From: Liquidambar formosana
Taxonomy: Eukaryota > Streptophyta > Magnoliopsida > Saxifragales > Altingiaceae
DNA: 64,000 nt
NCBI GenBank assembly: GCA_039720395.1
Contig: CM077820.1
Span: forward strand, 10,143,338-10,207,337
Direction: 5' to 3'
Below, piece by piece: positions 1 to 13,516 of this stretch (its first letter is position 1; every line of letters begins with the position of its first letter). A program made the position numbers and the translations under genes. The notes beneath the pieces were generated by a model, which ran no database searches, was not told the origin of the DNA, and was given only the letters and a program-made list of their open reading frames with translations.

Positions 1-860
1 AGGGCTATTCATGTTGGTTGAGTCCACCTATGAGATGTTAATTCGTAGATCGCAGTTAGGTTAGGTTATAAAAAGTCAAGCAATTTCTCAATGTTCACAG
101 GCAAGAAGATCAATATGTTGGTGGTAAAAACAAATTCTCTAGTACTTAAAAATGGAGGAGAGACTGTTCTTTTCGTTCCAGAAAATCGCTTTGTGTGGGA
201 GTTGTGCAGGATCTACGCATCTCATTCATCTAGCTGCATGATGCTCCCTCAATTGTGTGTATATATATATATATATAACACACATACCAGTAAAATGAAA
301 TGCGCCTCCTAAAACAGCATTGACACCATGACACTCTCCTCCAAGATCATCATTCCTTGAAATAGGTACAGCTGCAATGAGGGAGCATTGTCTCGTGAGC
401 CTTCTTAGAACTTGTTCTAATGAGTTTCTAGGCACATCTCCCCCCTTCTAAGGGTAGGATTTGGGATGGTTGTGGTTTCGGCTCTTCTCTGTGCAAGTAT
501 TGGGAGAGAAGGGGTTATGAAGAAAAGGGGTTACAGCAAAGAGGATGGGTTAAATTCTCATGTTGTAGTCCAAATGCCCGCAAAACCATCCCCCCACTCC
601 CTCCCAAAAAAAAAAATATAAAATATAAAAAATCAGTCTAACCTACCGAAAATGAAATGCAGCTTAAAGACCAGAATTAAGGTTTGACTTTACATTAGGG
701 TAAGGGACCAAGGGCTTATTTTTTATTTTCCCATAGAGTGAGAGTGCATGGAAAAATCAGTCTAACCTACCAAAAAGCAGGGGTGGATCCGTAAATTTTT
801 TTCACTGGTTCCACATTTTTTTTTTTTTTTTGCTAAGAGTTAGATGAGAGAGAAGGTAGG

Positions 861-1148
861 ATCATATATCGGCATAATTGAATAGAAATAGTAAAAATAC
901 ATAAAAATAAGCAATTTTTACTAATGCGAAACCAGCTTATATACTACTCCTAACGCCTTCATCCTTATCTATCCTATGTGGGAAAAAAGGAAAAGTCACA
1001 GGACCATACATTGACATAATTGAATAGAGGTGATGAAATAAATATAAGATTGACAAGCACATCATACTCTAAAAACCTAAGTGAATTTTAGAAATGCAAA
1101 ACTTTACTTATATACCATCTCTAACACCTTACCTGATGTGGGACAAGG
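861..1148. repeat. Two diverged direct repeats
   Basis: Two segments of about 125 and 150 bases follow each other with matching landmarks in the same order: an ATAATTGAATAGA stretch, an internal A-rich part, an 'AC(C)T...CTTATATAC' part, and an end reading CTATGTGGGA or TGATGTGGGA. They look like two decayed copies of one interspersed repeat. The family is not identified. Confidence 0.4.
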
Positions 1149-2886
1149 TCCCTCTCAATGGTTATACATAAGAATCTATTAATAAATTAAACTTTAACTT
1201 TATGAAATCGACAAAAATAGTGTACATTAGTAAATTTAACCAAATTTAATCAAAATTAATTATTTTGTTTTAATGGGGAATAAAGTCTAAAGCACTTTAA
1301 TAAATATAAATAAAATTACTTATCTAAAATTTTAAAAATAAAAAAATTAGAGTGATTACACGTGCCTACGGAAGCACATTAGTGCATCCACCCTGCCGAA
1401 AAGGAACTTTATAATAATAAAAAATAAAGTCAATATATAGGAGTACTATATAATATTAGAAGGTGGCCATCATAGTATTATCAGAATTCTCAATACATAG
1501 TGCGACGGTATTATATTATAGAGGGATAGCCGTCACGGGTCCTATGATGGTATAATCAATCCCATCATAAATTTCTCGACTGAAGCTGTGGACCCCACAT
1601 CTACTTCTCCATGGTTACACAAAGTCTCACTCACGCACGCACGCACGCACGCACCCTTAACCCTTTTTCCTTTTACTAGTGGCTCATTCCTCCTCTCTAC
1701 GTGGACCCTACTCCCTAGCTTATAACTTGGGGATTCATGACCCTCGCCATTTCATTGGGAGCATTGGTCGCTCTACATGGTTAGCACATACTTTTTTTAT
1801 AAATGTTTTATGCTTGATTAATCCTAGATATAAGCAGTCCTCCATTCTTATATGCATTAAATAATTATAAGACAAAATTTATAAAAATTTGAATTATTTC
1901 ATAAACACATAATTTCTGCATTGAAATAAGGTTGCCTAGTCAATGCCCAATCATAATTTTCTCTCCTTTTTTTTTTTTTTTTTTTTGTATGTATTCAATT
2001 TTATATTTATTTGTACTGTATTTTACTAATTATCTTATTTTGTATTATTTCCATCCTGGAAAGATAAGTTAAGTTTAACAAAAATACACAATTTAAGAAA
2101 AATCATTATTATCTTAACTTATTATTTATTAAATTTCATTTTTTTCAAAAATACCCGCTCTTAGTTGGTATTGAATTTTATGTTTAGAGTAATTTTTTAA
2201 ATAATAAAGGATAATATAAAAAGTTTATGATTTGATTATTCAAAATGGATAAATATTTTGGGATAAAAAAAAAAAAAAAAAAAACATTCATCCTTGTGGT
2301 ACAGGGAAAGTAATTCGTACTATTTATTTTATTTTTTGAAAGGAAAAAAAATAATTTGAAAACCCTGGATTCATGTGACAACCAGTGTTGTTAAAGAAGA
2401 CAATACAGTTAATTATCTTATACTAATTAACACTTTTTATAACGAAATTTAAAGTTTAAACTAATTAATCACTTATTGGTTATTACCCAAAGGGTCAAAC
2501 CTGTGTATAATTGACTGTGGGTTCCACCACTGGGTCATGCCAGAGTATAGCTTACGGCGGGTTACCGGCGGATAAACAGCTGGGAGTAGACTGAGATCTG
2601 ATTTTTGCATTTGTGATGCCTACCGTTGCAGCGAGTAAGCAGTCACCTCTTTTATTTCATAGGTCCTTGGGTGATCTTCAATGTTGCCACGTGGTAAGAG
2701 CTTGCGGTTTTGATTTTGATGGTGGCCTGACAAGGTGGGATCTTTTGGGTTGTGATTAGTTTTTTAAGTTTTCCATTTTTCTTTTTTCAAGTTTTTTCTT
2801 CTTTTTTATTTTTTTTTTTTTTTTAAATCTTGGGTCACTCGGGGAGATTATTAATCACCATATAAATTTAGTTAGGTTACTCTTTA

Positions 2887-3000
2887 GGGTTTGTTTGGTT
2901 CATAGGGTTGGGAATCTCAAATGTGGGAATAATACATTATTTGGGAATGGGAATAAAAATGTTAATTATATTATTTGTTTTCACGTTTGGTTCGTTGGTA
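2887..3000. mobile_element. Fragment of a GTTTGGTT/GGGAATGGGAAT transposon family
   Basis: The stretch starts with GGGTTTGTTTGGTT and continues with repeated TGGGAAT words. That vocabulary matches the ends of the two elements at 28194-30497, so this looks like one end of a related non-autonomous element. I could not find a convincing second terminus or target duplication. Confidence 0.35.
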
Positions 3001-5559
3001 ATGGATAATAAGATTTTGTTTAACATTACCACATGAACATATTTGCTTAGGTTAAAAACTGATTCCAAAATATATGAAATTCTAACAATACCCATCAGAT
3101 TTGCACCTAATACTTAGCAAACATAGCAAACACCTCATTCACTGGCAACCAGTAACCTCACACCCTCTCACCACCGTCATTTATCCTCCTCCAACAAAGT
3201 CCACAACCAGCTCCCTCCTTCATCTACTCCAAACCCGACCAGATAAGGTGGAGAACTGATAATTCCCTAGCCAATTGACGACCCACTGACTTTACATGAG
3301 CGGAATCAACTTGTTATCTCCTCACCAAACTTTTAAGCCCCATGTACATACTCCTCCGCTGCCACCCATTTACGAATCAACAACAAAATCCATCAAACCA
3401 ACCGACACAAAAGAACAACACAACCCATGCATAATAGAAGCTCCTTAAATGATTATAATGGGGAAAGGATTCAAATTTTATTCAAGATACCAAAAGAACA
3501 ACACAACCCATGCGTAATAGAAGCTCCTTTTAGGTCAAGCCAAAAGACCTAAAACAGAAGAGTGTCCAAAAAATAATCAAGGGACAAAAAAGAAAAGAGT
3601 CCAAAAAAATAATGGGATCAAATTCAGAATAGCAAAAAAAAACAAAAAAAAAAGGGTGGAGGATCCCACGTCCCTCCAGGCGTGGTTGAAAACAAAAGAC
3701 AGATTACGTGGGGGTGCTTACCAAAAAGATACGTTGGATAACTGAAACAGACAAAGAGAGTAGTAGTATGTCCCCAAGCCATTGAAAACCAACTGACACG
3801 AAAATGATCCAATGGCTAGGACCACTCCTACGTTTTGGACTATTAAAATAATAAGAGATGGTCCCAATCCCTAGAAAGACCCACATAGATTCATGCCATA
3901 TATACTCCTATAATAATAATAATAAACAAACAATGGACTTATTTGTAAATATCTATTTAAAATAAAAATATATGGGACCTCTCATAATGAAATGAAAATC
4001 AAATCAAAACAAAAGCGTTTTTTATGTTTTTACTTTTAAGAAGCAGTATTGCCAGGCTTTATACGAAGCAGCCTGTTTTTATTACTAAAGCGTTGATTGC
4101 TGCAGCAGGTGCCAGATTCTGCCCACAGCTGCTCCTGCTTGCTCCCTCCAGCACTTTGTACCCCTTGTGTTTTCTTCTCCTTTTTATTTCCATTTTTAAA
4201 AGCCATTCCTGTAAAAAGTTGTTTCTCCATTATTATTTTGCTGCACCCATGGGTTTTTATTTTCTCACGCGCTTTCCAGAGAACCAGCTTTTCTAGCTCC
4301 TTCTTCTTCTTCCTTTCTTTTTTTTCTTTATTAAAATTAAAATAAAATTTGCGGGTGAAATGCTCAAGGGGAACTAGTTGGTTGAAGCTTGTCTCAGTAG
4401 AAATAGGCAGTGACATGGCTGGTCCCATACGAATGAATCATTTGTTATAGTATTCAATTGGGCAATTATTGAATGTGCATGGAAAGGAAGGATTTTAAAT
4501 AAAATTTAATAAAAAGGGGCTTCACATGCTAGGCATGAGCATATTCTTTGCATCATTGATTTGCATTTTTGATAAAAATTTTTTAATCAAATAAGGAATA
4601 TAATAATATACATATTGTATGACACATTTCCTCGACCCTTTAAACAGTCATTTGGGGTATGATACATATTGTATGATATAATTCTTGAATGCAACATATT
4701 GATGTGGGGGAGTGTTTTCTTAAGATCACCTAGAGAAAAATTTAATTGAAATACGAGTAAATTGGCTCGGATATTCTGACCGTAAAAAAATAAAAAATAA
4801 ATAAAATAAAATAAAAGGCTATTTGGGGTATTATTATTCTTTGTAGGATAAAGGAAATCAAATTGCCTTCTTCTAGAATTATAGACCTCCCAAACAGCCG
4901 TTGGGGGTATTATCAAGGAAAGAAAATTTTAAATCCCAACCTAAAAAAAAGGAAAAATAAAATTACAAAATGAGTCAGTGTGGTAAGGGAAATAGATTTG
5001 GTGCATTTAGTCACTTTAAATGTACCGTAAAATTACCGTACGATGAGTAATACATGAAGAGAATTGAGATTAGAGGGCTAAGACCTTTCTTTTTTTCTTT
5101 TTTAAACAATTGATTAAACTTAATTTTATTATGAATTCCTTTCATATCAATAAATAAGTATCAATATTTTTTTATAAATTTAAAACCAAGATCACTTATC
5201 TCTTATTTAATAAATGAGATAAATATCATTAAGCTACCCATCCATCAATACTATTTACGGTAAGTATGTTTGCCTAAGATGTAAAGATTTGGTAGATATG
5301 CACTTTACAATATTAGGGTACTTGGGTGGGAATCAGCAAATAATGACCCTAGAGTTAGCCTTTTTCCCTTGGAACGAGCCAATCATTTATTCTTCATCCC
5401 CCATCCACAACCTCGGATGCCACCACGCGCTCACGCTCTCTAGTATGGCGCGTGGGAAAATACACAAAGGACCTCCATTAAAAAAAGGCGTAGCTGTAAA
5501 AAATATTGTACCAAAAAGACCACTTTGGGAAACGGCAGTACGGGTGACGGCTTCTGTGC

Positions 5560-5920
5560 CTCCCCCCGTCCCCTTATCATTTCCTTTCCACTCACACACA
5601 GTCACACTCTCCTCTCCGCCTAACGTCCCTTCACCGCCGTTTACCTCTGTCCTCTCTCTTCTCTCTCCTCTGCTCTGCACTGCACTGCACTTCTCTCTCC
5701 TCATTACACTCCTTCCTCTCTTCCTTACCCTTCACGCAAAACGTCTGCTCTCTCTCTCTCTCTATCTCTGGCTCTGTCTGTCTCAAGAAATATGGCTGTG
5801 TATATTCATGTTTTGAGAGAGTTCACACAACCGTTCTGCTTGGATTTCTCCATCTGTATTCGTATTTTCTCTCTCTCCTTTCTTGCGTTTCTGGTCTGGG
5901 TGGTGTTTGGCGATTCAGAA
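5560..5920 (+). promoter_or_regulatory. CT-rich leader of the ERECTA-like gene
   Basis: Dense CT/TC microsatellite sequence (for example 5746-5782) precedes the coding exon, as is common in plant 5' untranslated regions. An in-frame ATG at 5792 would add 43 residues of hydrophobic sequence ahead of the chosen start at 5921. I treat 5560-5920 as leader because family members begin only a few residues before the signal peptide. No convincing TATA box was found. Confidence 0.4.
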
Positions 5921-6706
5921 ATGCACGAGAGAATGTTTACACAGAGGAGGAAGATGAAGAAGCTCCTTCTCTGTTTGGTAATGGCGGTGATGGTGTTTCG
6001 CTTTCCCGTTGCCTCCGCACTCAACGACGAAGGCACTGACCCTTCCCTTCCTCCCTCACTCTCTCTGTCTCTGTTTCTGCCAATATATATATGTGTGTGT
6101 GTGTGTGCGTGTGTGTGTGTAGGTTTCTTAGTTTGGGCTTATGATAGCGAAGAATGCGACTTCAAGCTTTTTTGCTATTTTTTATATGGTTCTTCGTTTC
6201 TCGAAGCTTTTTGCTGTTTCTTAATGGTTGAAGGTTTTCCGTATTTGGAAAGTTCAAGCTTGTTTTGTAGCTCAAAGCAAATATATATATATTATTTATG
6301 TATTATATATATTTATATGGATGATTGCATATATATGGATAAGGTCTAAGAATGGTGAGGTTTCGAATGATTTTCCATTTTCGGAGCTGCGAGAAAGAAG
6401 AATTTAGCGTTGTTCTGTCATTACCTGTTTGGTTGCAGAGAAAATGTAGGAAAATGAACGAAATAAAATTTTTGAAACCTAGTAGCTTCGAAAGTGTAAG
6501 AAACAAGAGTCCATCGGTTTTCTGTAATAACCCATTTGGTTGCGGAGAAAATGTAAAAATTAAAGTTCTGAAACCTCATCGTACGGCGCCTTAAACGAAC
6601 CTTTTTTTTCCTAGTCTTCTCAACTACCAAACACCGGTAACTTTCTACAGTATCCTTTGTCTTAGTCACTTAGTGATATATTATGGCTTTATTCAGGCTT
6701 TTGTTG

Positions 6707-6746
<40 letters not shown>

Positions 6747-8437
6747 TATAGATGTGCGATGCATATAGTGGTGCCTGACGAGAAAATGGTGGTGTCTGAT
6801 GAGAAAATGGTGGGTGTAGGTAAAGCATTGATGTCGATCAAGGCATCATTCAGCAATGTGGCTAACGTGCTTCTCGACTGGGATGATGTGAATAACGATG
6901 ACTTCTGTTCTTGGCGAGGCGTCTTTTGTGACAATGTCAGCCTATCCGTTGTTTCACTGTATGTATATACCCCATAATACCATATACATATACACAGGAG
7001 TATTTCATTTATGTGTGTGTTGTGTTTATTTTAGCATTATCTCTATTATTCCCATCTGATTTTGATGGGTTTTATTTTTTGATAAATAAATTTGATTGAA
7101 GGAATTTGTCGAATTTGGACCTGGGCGGGGAGATTTCTCCAAGCGTTGGAGATTTGAAGAACTTGCAATTCGTGTAAGTCAGCCTTTCATCAGATTATAT
7201 ACAACCCTTTTAATATGCTCTACTAATATATTTCTTTTGTATGTTTAAAAAATGGCAGTGACTTGCAGGGGAATAAATTAACGGGTCAAATTCCTGATGA
7301 GATTGGGAACTGTGTCTCTCTGTTATTACTGTAAAAATTTCTATTTTTTTCCTACATTTTTATATTTTTTATATTTTTATTTTTTGGGTGGGTAGCTTGA
7401 AAGTTCTTTGCCTTTATTTTTTATATTTCCTTCTTTTGGGGGATTTCTCTTTTAAGTTTGGATTTATTTATTTATTTTTTTATTTTTTTGGGTGGGTAGT
7501 TGTTGGGGGGGAGAGGGGTGGGGGGTTAAAGTTCTTTGCCTTTGAGGATTACTGGTTTATATGAGGTTTGCACTATGCAGGGATTTGTCTGATAATTTGC
7601 TATATGGAGACATTCCTTTTTCAATATCTAAGCTTAAGCAGCTTGAACAATTGTGAGTTCTAGTCCTGCTATCCTCTGTACTAAGTTTCTTACTTTCTTT
7701 GTTTCGCATAGTAGACTTTGGGTTCTGTTAATTATAGAATTGAGTGTTCCTTTTGTGGCAGGAATTTGAAGAACAACCAATTGACAGGTCCTATCCCTTC
7801 AACCTTAACACAGATTCCTAATCTGAAAACAATGTATGTTCTCCTATTCTCTGTTAAAGTTCGTTTTTGTGTGTTTACATTTGTTGTTTATAATTTTGAG
7901 GGAACATGAACAGGCCTTTGGAACTTTTTAATTTTTGATGATGATTAATTCTTAACCATGGGCTTGAGCCCCATTATAAGGAGCCATAGATCCCCGACGT
8001 AAATTGTAGCTCAAGGCTGCATGATGCCCAGCAAAGATATCCTATGGTTTCAAAGTCTGTCTGGGATTCATTGCTCGTTATCATGGCTTCTAGTCCCATG
8101 AGATCAAGTCTTTCATATGATGCTTTCGTCATATTTTTATGCTCACCTACCCAAATTGCAAAAGTTTTTGCTGACAAAATTACTTCCTCTTCTTGGCTAT
8201 ATTTTTTTAGTGATCTTGCTCGAAACCAGCTCACCGGTGAGATACCCAGGCTAATATATTGGAATGAAGTATTGCAGTACCTGTAAGTACGAAAGGCTCT
8301 ACTCTAGACACAGCCACAACCTTAGTCAAATTTGAAGCTTGTTTGTTCTGATGTTTTGGTTTTTACTATCGTAGTTAAAATCAAATTTCCTATTGTTATG
8401 TTAATTTGCAGAATTTCAATGTGTACTAGAACCTGTC

Positions 8438-8468
<31 letters not shown>

Positions 8469-11400
8469 GGGAGTTTCATACTCTTTCTGTTTTTATTTAA
8501 AGTGTTGCTTTATCCATTAATCTGGTTGGGATTGTTTTAATAGTGGTTTGCGAGGCAATTCATTGACCGGAACACTGTCCCCTGATATGTGCCAGTTAAC
8601 GGGCTTGTGGTACTTGTGAGTACTGATACTTTCTGACATGTGATCCCACTGCATCATTTCTTTTCAGTTCAACTGTTGTTCATTTGTGACCTAGAAAATT
8701 TCATGCATTGTTTTCAGTGATGTAAGAGGAAATAACCTAACTGGAACAATCCCAGACAGCATTGGTAACTGTACAAGCTTCGAAATCTTGTATGTTTTTT
8801 AACCCTAGACGGTTTTGATTTGGTTGTTTAATATACTTTGCGTAAGTTTATGAATTTCATTGATTGAGATTTTCAGGGATATATCATATAATCAGATCAC
8901 TGGGGATATTCCATTCAATATTGGCTTCCTACAAGTGGCAACTCTGTAAGCTTTCTTACTATGGATTTTTATTCCATGAACCATCATTCTTTGGATATGC
9001 AGAAACCTGACAAATAAAAATAATAAACCTAACAAATCAAATATCTTACATCTTTCTGAAGAAGAGTTAACTATGGAAAACTGTTGCCATGTGCTCCTTA
9101 TAGAGTTGAGTTGGGATATTGCTCATGGCTTGTTTTGCCAGGTCACTTCAAGGAAATAGACTGACAGGGAAGATTCCTGAGGTGATTGGTCTAATGCAAG
9201 CCCTTGCTGTTTTGTAAGTATGCATTTTGATGTGTGAAAGTTTCAAATAATTTCTATATCTTATAAATCAACATCGACAATAATCTATGGCATAAGATTA
9301 AAATATAAAAAAAATAAAAAAAAAACTGTTATGAATGGTATTCATTTTATTTTCCCCACTTTCCTTCAGGGATTTAAGTGAGAATGAGCTAGTTGGGCCA
9401 ATTCCACCGATACTTGGCAATTTGTCTTACACTGGAAAACTGTGAGTTTTAATATAAGAACTATACAAATAATTGTTGCTTCAACATATATTTTTTCCCA
9501 CCTTGATATATTTGTTTGCTGCACCAGGTACCTCCATGGAAACAAACTTACAGGCCCAATTCCACCAGAGCTTGGCAATATGTCGAAGCTTAGCTATTTG
9601 TGAGATGTCTCCCATTCAATATTGGCTTAGGTATTGGTGTACAGTTGCTCATATATATATTCTATATCTGGGCAGGCAATTGAATGACAATCAACTGGTT
9701 GGCAAGATTCCTGGAGAACTCGGAAAGCTAGATCAGCTGTTTGAACTGTGAGTCTTTATTGCGTATTTTGTGTTCTTCTGTATTTCAGTATTTATAACTA
9801 GTTTATCTTATGATTCAGGAACCTTGCCAACAATCACTTGGAAGGACCAATTCCTCATAACATCAGTTCCTGCACAGCATTGAATCAATTGTAGGATGTC
9901 TAACTTCTGCATTACCACATACACAATTTTTTTTTTTTTTTATCCTGGGTACATCCTTTTTGTAATTTTATGGACGTCTTTACGAAGCGTTTGATTGTGT
10001 GTTTCCATCATATTCTTTCTTTTAGCAATGTGCATGGTAATCGCTTAAGTGGATCTATTCCATTGGGGTTTCGGAATCTTGAGAGTCTGACTTATCTGTA
10101 AGTGCTGTGTTGCCAAATTTGAAATAATTTGTCACACTATTGCTTGCACTGAACCTCTCTAGCTAATTAATTTGGTTGGACCTTCAGGAATCTTTCATCG
10201 AACAATTTTAAAGGCAGGATACCTCTCGAGCTTGGGCGGATTATTAATCTGGACACATTGTAAGATTCTCAACGTAATGTATTATTGTTGCTGATACTTT
10301 TTCTAGACTAAGGAGCCTTTTTTTCCCTATTGTCATGAAATCAGGGATCTCTCCAGCAATGATTTTTCTGGACCTGTTCCGGCTTCTGTTGGTGATCTAG
10401 AGCACCTTCTCACACTGTAAGTGAAGCATAGATTTTATACAAATTTGTTTGAGTTCATTACATCAATAGTACCATAACTTACTAGTGATGCATAATAATA
10501 CATAGGAATTTGAGTTGCAATCATCTTAATGGGCCAATGCCAGCAGAGTTCGGAAACCTCAGAAGTGTGCAAATTATGTGAGTTTCTATTAGGAGAGACT
10601 TGTGATTGTATCAAGCACAGTTCAATATTGGTTTTGTTTAATTTATTTCACTTGCAATAATTTTCATCTTTACTCATGCAGTGATATGTCATTCAACAAT
10701 CTCTCTGGTTGTATCCCTGAAGAATTGGGTCAATTGCAAAATGTCGTGTCTTTGTGAGTTCATTGGTCCAGTACTTTTTGCACCCTCTTTACTGATGGGG
10801 TATATGATGGTGTTGTGATAATGCCATTTCTTTCTTGGAAATATTTTGCAGGATACTGAACAACAACAATCTGCATGGAGAAATTCCAGATCAGCTAACC
10901 AATTGCTTCAGTCTTGCCACTCTGTGAGTCCTTGACCCTTCATCAATCTATTTTTCTGAAGCCTTTCCAAATTACTGATCCTTTCATTTTTCAGGAATGT
11001 CTCGTACAACAACTTATCAGGGATTGTACCTCCTATCAGAAACTTTTCACGGTTTTCATCTGACAGGTATGTTGAAAGTCCTTTATGTTTTTGTTTTCCT
11101 TTTCTCGAATTTGCTCTTTTTTTAATGGTTTGTTATCTGTGCATCAGCTTCATTGGAAATCCATTATTATGTGGCAACTGGTTGGGATCAATTTGTGGTC
11201 CTTATATGCCAAAATCCAAAGGTATAAAAATTAAATTTAGCGTCATTGTTTGAGCTCCTATTCAGTCCATTTTCCTTTCCTTTGTGTTATTTCTTTCTTT
11301 CTTTTTTGTCATTTATTTTGGGGTTGGGGAGGGTGCTTACTAACAAGTTATATTATTTTCTTTACTACAGAAATTTTCTCCAGGACTGCAGTTGTCTGTA

Positions 11401-13516
11401 TAACATTGGGCTTCATCACACTATTATCCATGATAATAGTTGCGGTTTACAAGTCCAACCAGCCAAAGCAATTTATGAAGGGTTCTAACATAACCATGCA
11501 AGGCATGTATATATTTGTTGGAATTGTATTCATAATTTTTTGTGATTTTCTTTGTGTCCTCATTGTTGTATATTTCCTTTCAGGTCCCCCAAAACTTGTG
11601 ATTCTTCACATGGATATGGCTATCCACACCTATGAAGATATCATGAGAATCACTGAGAATTTAAACGAGAAATATATCATAGGATATGGCGCTTCTAGCA
11701 CAGTATACAAGTGTACATTGAAGAATTCCCGACCAATTGCAATTAAGCGACTTTACACTCAGTATCAACACAACTTCCGAGAGTTTGAGACTGAACTTGA
11801 AACCATTGGCAGCATCAAGCATAGAAACCTTGTCAGCTTGCATGGTTACTCATTATCCCCATGCGGAAACCTCCTCTTTTATGATTACATGGAGAATGGT
11901 TCTCTATGGGATCTTCTACATGGTTAGTTGACTTTCCATGGTGCTTTTCTTTTCAAAATAATTTTTGTTCTTTTATCATCTATTATTAGGAACATTTTCA
12001 AGGAGCATATATGTCTGTATAGTTTTTTCTAGCAGATTCTCTGTTACCCCATTATTTTAATCTCACTCTATAAATTTCTTTCTTCTTTTTCTCTAAGTTG
12101 ACATTAATGCAGGTGTTTGCAATAGCTGAGTTTTTTTTTTTTTTTTTGCTGATGTGCATGACAGGGCCATCAAAGAAGGTAAAACTTGATTGGGAAACAC
12201 GTCTCAAAATAGCAGTTGGAGCTGCTCAAGGGCTTGCCTATCTTCATCATGACTGCAACCCCCGAATTATCCACAGGGATGTGAAGTCCTCTAATATCCT
12301 TGTGGATGAGAATTTTGTGGCTCATCTATCTGATTTTGGGATTGCTAAATGCATCCCAACTTCAAAAACTCATGCATCAACCTATGTTCTGGGTACAATT
12401 GGTTACATTGACCCAGAGTATGCTCGGACCTCTCGACTCAATGAGAAATCAGACGTTTATAGTTTTGGCATTGTTCTTTTGGAGCTACTGACAGGGAAGA
12501 AAGCTGTGGACAATGAATCTAACTTGCATCAGCTGGTATGTTTCTCCTAGCATTACTAAGTCGCGTTTGATGAATGTATTTCTTTTCAGAACATACATAG
12601 CCACCAGCTGGTGAAGCAGCTGGGGTGGGTTGAACTTGGTCAATAGACAAGTCAAGGGGGCCTGGTTTAATTTACCAGTTTGATCTGCCTGACTGGAGTA
12701 ATGTCTTGTTGGTTTAGAGCAGTGTTGTCTATTGCATAAAGATGTTTCAGTGTAAAATACATGCAATTCGATTCCAAAGACCCATGAACCCTATAGAGAA
12801 CAAAAATTTCAAACTGTCTATAGAGAACAAAAATTCCAGACTGAGGTTATATTGCCAGCCCCAAATTATTTGAATAATTGGGGGAAGGCTCTAATAAATT
12901 GATTGGTAACATGCTTGTTTCCTGTCCTGTACTAATGTTCGTTTAGCATACTTGAAACAAACTTCAAATAAAATCTTAAAATTGTTTTAAATATACAATC
13001 TTTCTCTAACCAATCCACTCCATCAAAGGCATTGGACCCCAGGCTGATCCAACATTGGAAAATATAGTAAAACATTGTTTGGGCCAAGTCAGATATTTGA
13101 ATTATCTTAAATCTTAACTTCGTGCCTCTATTTTTTTATTGTCTTTGTTTCAGATAATGTCGAAGGCAGATGATAACACGGTGATGGAGGCAGTTGACCC
13201 AGAGGTTTCTGTTACATGCATGAATTTAGCCCATGTGAGAAAGACCTTCCAACTTGCACTTTTGTGCACAAAGCGTTACCCTTCCGAGAGGCCAACCATG
13301 CATGAAGTCGCACGGGTTTTGGTCTCCCTTCTTCCACCACCCCCTGCAAAACCTTGTCTGGCTCCAACGAAGGCAATCGACTATGCCCAATTCGTGATAG
13401 ACAAAGGACAGCAACAACCAAAGACACCTCAGCCGCAAGTCCAGCCAGACAACAATTCATCCGATGCTCAGTGGTTCGTTAGATTCCGCGAAGTAATATC
13501 GAAGAACACCCTTTGA
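5921..13516 (+). CDS. ERL: ERECTA-LIKE leucine-rich-repeat receptor kinase (ERL1/ERL2 type)
   Basis: Plasma-membrane receptor kinase; family members bind EPF/EPFL peptides with TMM and SERKs and act through a MAPK cascade in stomatal patterning and organ growth. Joined exons: 5921-6032, 6820-6958, 7102-7173, 7259-7330, 7581-7652, 7762-7833, 8211-8282, 8544-8615, 8718-8789, 8877-8945, 9142-9213, 9370-9441, 9528-9599, 9676-9747, 9819-9890, 10026-10097, 10188-10259, 10345-10416, 10506-10577, 10682-10753, 10852-10923, 10995-11066, 11148-11221, 11371-11502, 11584-11922, 12165-12535, 13154-13516. All join in frame to 988 aa. Seen: signal peptide near residues 12-33, SWRGVFCDN cap, twenty one-LRR exons (72 nt, one 69), transmembrane segment near 593-615, glycine loop [11 protein letters not shown], lysine in [16 protein letters not shown] and GYIDPEYA, and tail [13 protein letters not shown]. 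Introns 1 and 24 need GC donors. The start could instead be 5792 or 5954. ERL1 versus ERL2 is not resolved. Confidence 0.95.
6709..6744. repeat. (TA)n microsatellite in ERL intron 1
   Basis: An uninterrupted TA run of about 36 bases lies about 75 bases upstream of the exon 2 acceptor. It is likely to be length-polymorphic. Confidence 0.8.
12793..12842. repeat. Short tandem duplication in ERL intron 26
   Basis: The word ATAGAGAACAAAAATT occurs twice, about 27 bases apart, each time followed by a similar CAGACTG/CAAACTG segment. It is a simple local duplication inside the 618-base intron 26. Confidence 0.6.

Larger units (their letters stand above)
1..5270. other. Intergenic region with no gene recognised
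   Basis: AT-rich DNA upstream of the ERECTA-like gene. Short open frames occur (for example 226-435 on -), but none resembles a family I know. Visible structures are a diverged pair of direct repeats (about 861-985 and 999-1148, sharing GACATAATTGAATAGA-like and GATGTGGGA-like segments), a short CGCA run near 1632-1653, several long A and T tracts, and a partial transposon end around 2887-3000. A short direct duplication is at 3411-3447 and 3492-3528, sharing AACACAACCCATGC. CT-rich DNA begins near 5560 and belongs to the leader of the next gene. Confidence 0.6.

Noticed and set aside
226..435. 69-codon - strand frame near the left edge
   Set aside because: No family resemblance, and it ends in a TA microsatellite.
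5289..5816. 175-codon open frame on + upstream of the ERL gene
   Set aside because: It is rich in Ser/Leu/Pro from CT repeats, resembles no family and overlaps the ERL leader.
5792..5920. In-frame N-terminal extension of the ERL protein
   Set aside because: Family members start a few residues before the signal peptide; the extension would place a second hydrophobic stretch ahead of it.
7974..8234. 86-codon - strand frame in ERL intron 6 and exon 7
   Set aside because: It overlaps an LRR exon on the opposite strand and has no recognisable similarity.
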